NCBI RefSeq assembly: GCF_028640845.1
Contig: NC_080542.1
Span: forward strand, 129,044,580 to 129,108,579
Reading direction: 5' to 3'
DNA from: Ahaetulla prasina
Lineage: Eukaryota > Chordata > Lepidosauria > Squamata > Colubridae
Length of the DNA stretch: 64,000 nt
In this document: one piece after another, positions 61,922 through 64,000 of the stretch
Position numbering within the stretch: the stretch's first letter is position 1
Layout: each line of letters begins with the position of its first letter
The notes under the pieces: model-generated
Told to the model about the DNA's origin: nothing
The model's database searches: none
The model's input: the letters and a program-made list of their open reading frames with translations, nothing else
Program-made: the position numbers and the translations under genes

Positions 61922-62335
61922 ACAGATAGTCCTCAATTTACAACCATTTGATGGTTTCTCATCAAAGTTGCAATGGATAACTTATGACCATTTTTTTCTA
62001 CTTATGACCATTGCAGCATCCCCATGGTCATGTGATCACAATTTGGACATCTGGCAATTTGCATGTACAGTTGCAACTGTCCTGGGCTCATGTGATCACC
62101 ATTTATAATCTTTCTAGCTGATTTTAGGCAAGCAAAAGTTAATGGGTGATTAATTGATTAATTGATTACCACGAACAACTGCATGATTCGCTTAACAACT
62201 GTGGCAAAAAAGGTTATAAGATGGACTATAACTCATTTAACAACTTCCTTGCTTAGTGTGTTTATGTATGTATTTATGTATATATATGTATGTGTGTATG
62301 TGTGCGCACACACACACACACATATATAATAGGTA
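61922..62335 (+). mobile_element. MITE family B followed by mixed dinucleotide repeats
   Basis: cagatagtcctcaatttaca … catttaacaacttccttgct (61922-62258), then GTAT/TG/CA repeats to 62335. Confidence 0.7.
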
Positions 62336-62654
62336 GTCAACTGTTTTGGGCAAGGAGTGAACTTCATTTATAAATGGTGCGATAAAAAGCCACTTTTCAA
62401 AAAGCAGGTGAAGGACAAAATAGGTGTGGCCACAACAAATATTAAATTTAATTAAAATATGCTTAACATTGTCTGAGATTAATTAAATGCAGTTAATATG
62501 ATTACTTCTTATAATACTTTCCCCCAAATCCATTTTGGTGGCAACTTTTGCATAGGTTCTGGAAGTGGCAGCCAAGCAGATGAACTGTCAGGCCTGGAAA
62601 CCATACTAGATGCATGCAGAAGAGGTTTTTCTGGAACCTTGACATTAACACATA

Positions 62655-62713
62655 TACCAGTGATGGTGAACCTTTTAGAGACTGAGTACCCAAACAGCAA
62701 CCCAAAACCCTTA
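62655..62713. mobile_element. hAT MITE left end cut by an L2
   Basis: cagtgatggtgaacctttta matches the hAT family at 50253; it breaks where L2 coding sequence starts. Confidence 0.6.
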
Positions 62714-64000
62714 CAGGGGCGAGCTGAGGAATTTGGAAGTTATCTGCACGATAAAATCGTTCAGATTTGGGACGGGCTGGACACTGATTGGGTGGATCTA
62801 GGCGGGATGATGCAGGCACGTCTTGAGAACATTGTTTGGGCTGAGTTTGACTCTGTGACTCCTGATGACATGGACAGGATACTGGGGAGGCTGAATGCCA
62901 CCACATGTTTATTGGGCCCATGTCCCTCCTGGCTGGTACTGGCCACCCAGGAGGTTACACGAGGCTGGCTCCAGGGAATTACCAGCACTTCTCTGATGGA
63001 GGGAGTCTTCCCAGCCGCCTTGAAAGAGGCGGTGGTGAGGCCCCTCCTCAAGAAGCCTTCCCTGGACCCAGCTATTTTGGCTAATTATCGTCTGGTCTCC
63101 AACCTCCGCTTTTTGGCGAAGGTTGTTGAGAGTGTGGTGGCTTGGCAGCTCCCACAGTACCTGGAGGAAACTGTTTATCTAGACCCATGCCAGTCCGGCT
63201 TCAGGCCTGGGTACAGCACAGAGACGGCTTTGGTCACGTTGGTTGATGATCTCTGGAGGGCACGGGACAGAGGTTGCTCCTCTGTTCTTGTCCTGTTAGA
63301 TTTGTCAGCGGCTTTCGATACCATCGACCATGGTATCTTGCTGCAACGGTTGGGGGGTTTGGGAGTGGGAGGCACCGTTTTACGGTGGTTCTCCTCCTAC
63401 CTCTCCGACCGTTCGCAGACGGTGTTGACAGGAGGGCAGAGATCGACCTCTAGGCAACTCACGTGTGGGGTGCTGCAGGGGTCGATTCTCTCACCCCTCC
63501 TGTTCAACATTTATATGAAGCTGCTGGGAGAGGTCATTCGTGGTTTTGGGGTGAGTTGTCAGCTGTATGCTGACGACACTCAGCTGTACATCTCCACCCC
63601 GAACCACCCCAACGAAGCCGTCGATGTAATGACTCGGTGTCTTGAAGCCGTTCGAGTCTGGATGGGGACGAACAGGCTCCGACTCAACCCATCCAAGACG
63701 GAGTGGCTGTGGATGCCGGCGTCCCGGCACAGTCAGCTTACCTCATTGCTGACTGTGGAGGGCGAATCGTTGGCCCCCAGGGAATCGGTGTGCAATTTAG
63801 GCGTTCTCCTGGACGCAAGGCTGTCTTTAGAAGATCATTTGACAGCCGTCGCCAGGGGAACTTTTTATCAGGTCCGCATGATTCGCCAATTGCACCCTTT
63901 CCTGGACCGGGACTCGTTATGCACAGTCACTCATGCCCTCGTCACTTCCTGCCTGGATTACTGCAATGCTCTCTACATGGGGCTCCCCTTGAAGAGCATC
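62714..64000 (+). CDS. L2 LINE reverse transcriptase, partial, frame fully open
   Basis: 429 codons without a stop, running off the window edge. First Met at 62806. L2 ORF2 copies its RNA by target-primed reverse transcription. Motifs in order: KKPSLDP…NYRLVSNL, DPCQSGFRPGYSTETAL, DLSAAFDTIDH (catalytic D at residue 196), QGSILSPLLFNIYM, YADDTQLY (63566-63577, residues 285-288), LNPSKTEWLWM, LGVLLD and CLDYCNALYMGLPLKSI. The endonuclease domain upstream is missing, so this is 5'-truncated. GC-rich and little mutated compared with the other LINEs here, so probably young. Confidence 0.92.

Overview
This is vertebrate nuclear DNA, almost certainly from a squamate and most likely an advanced (colubroid) snake. 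The evidence is an AATAG-tailed Snake1-type CR1 fragment, Sauria-type tRNA SINEs, squamate CR1, L2 and L1 LINEs, many palindromic hAT MITEs, and Penelope-like elements. The species is inferred from repeat content only.

The one host gene is ITGB1 (integrin beta-1) on the minus strand. I could place 15 consecutive coding exons, from the start codon at 39205-39207 in a CpG island to the transmembrane and proximal cytoplasmic exon at 2173-2339. All have GT/AG borders and compatible phases, giving 783 residues up to the conserved KWDT tail point. The muscle-type alternative exon D (beta-1D tail) lies at 1698-1778 with its own stop and would give a protein of 807 residues. The usual last exon (beta-1A tail) was not found and presumably lies left of position 1. 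Intron 1 is about 9.3 kb.

Region by region: 1-1500 holds a CR1-L3 fragment and a dead Tc1/mariner element. 1.7-30 kb is the ITGB1 body, with introns containing L2, hAT MITEs, SINEs, a CR1 split by a hAT MITE, a hAT element carrying a coding-like coiled-coil fragment, and an inverted Penelope-like cluster (6.06-8.5 kb). 30-39 kb is repeat-bearing intron 1. 39.2-39.7 kb is the TATA-less CpG-island promoter. From 39.7 kb rightwards is the upstream flank of ITGB1, with no host exon recognised. It contains CR1 copies, a solo LTR with a 5-bp target duplication, several MITE families, an L1 (12-bp target duplication) split by a second Penelope-like cluster (52.06-55.6 kb), a candidate Mutator-like MITE nested in CR1, and at the right edge an L2 reverse transcriptase frame open for 429 codons.

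The most interesting non-host structure is the Penelope-like family. It has a GIY-YIG endonuclease reading frame, terminal repeats in inverted arrangement around (TA)n tracts, a three-unit CCAAT array with exact 27-bp period, and a hammerhead-ribozyme-like core that overlaps the stop codon of the element's protein. A second Penelope-like family with a decayed, different hammerhead-like core occurs at 41.3-41.8 kb and 59.5-60.0 kb.
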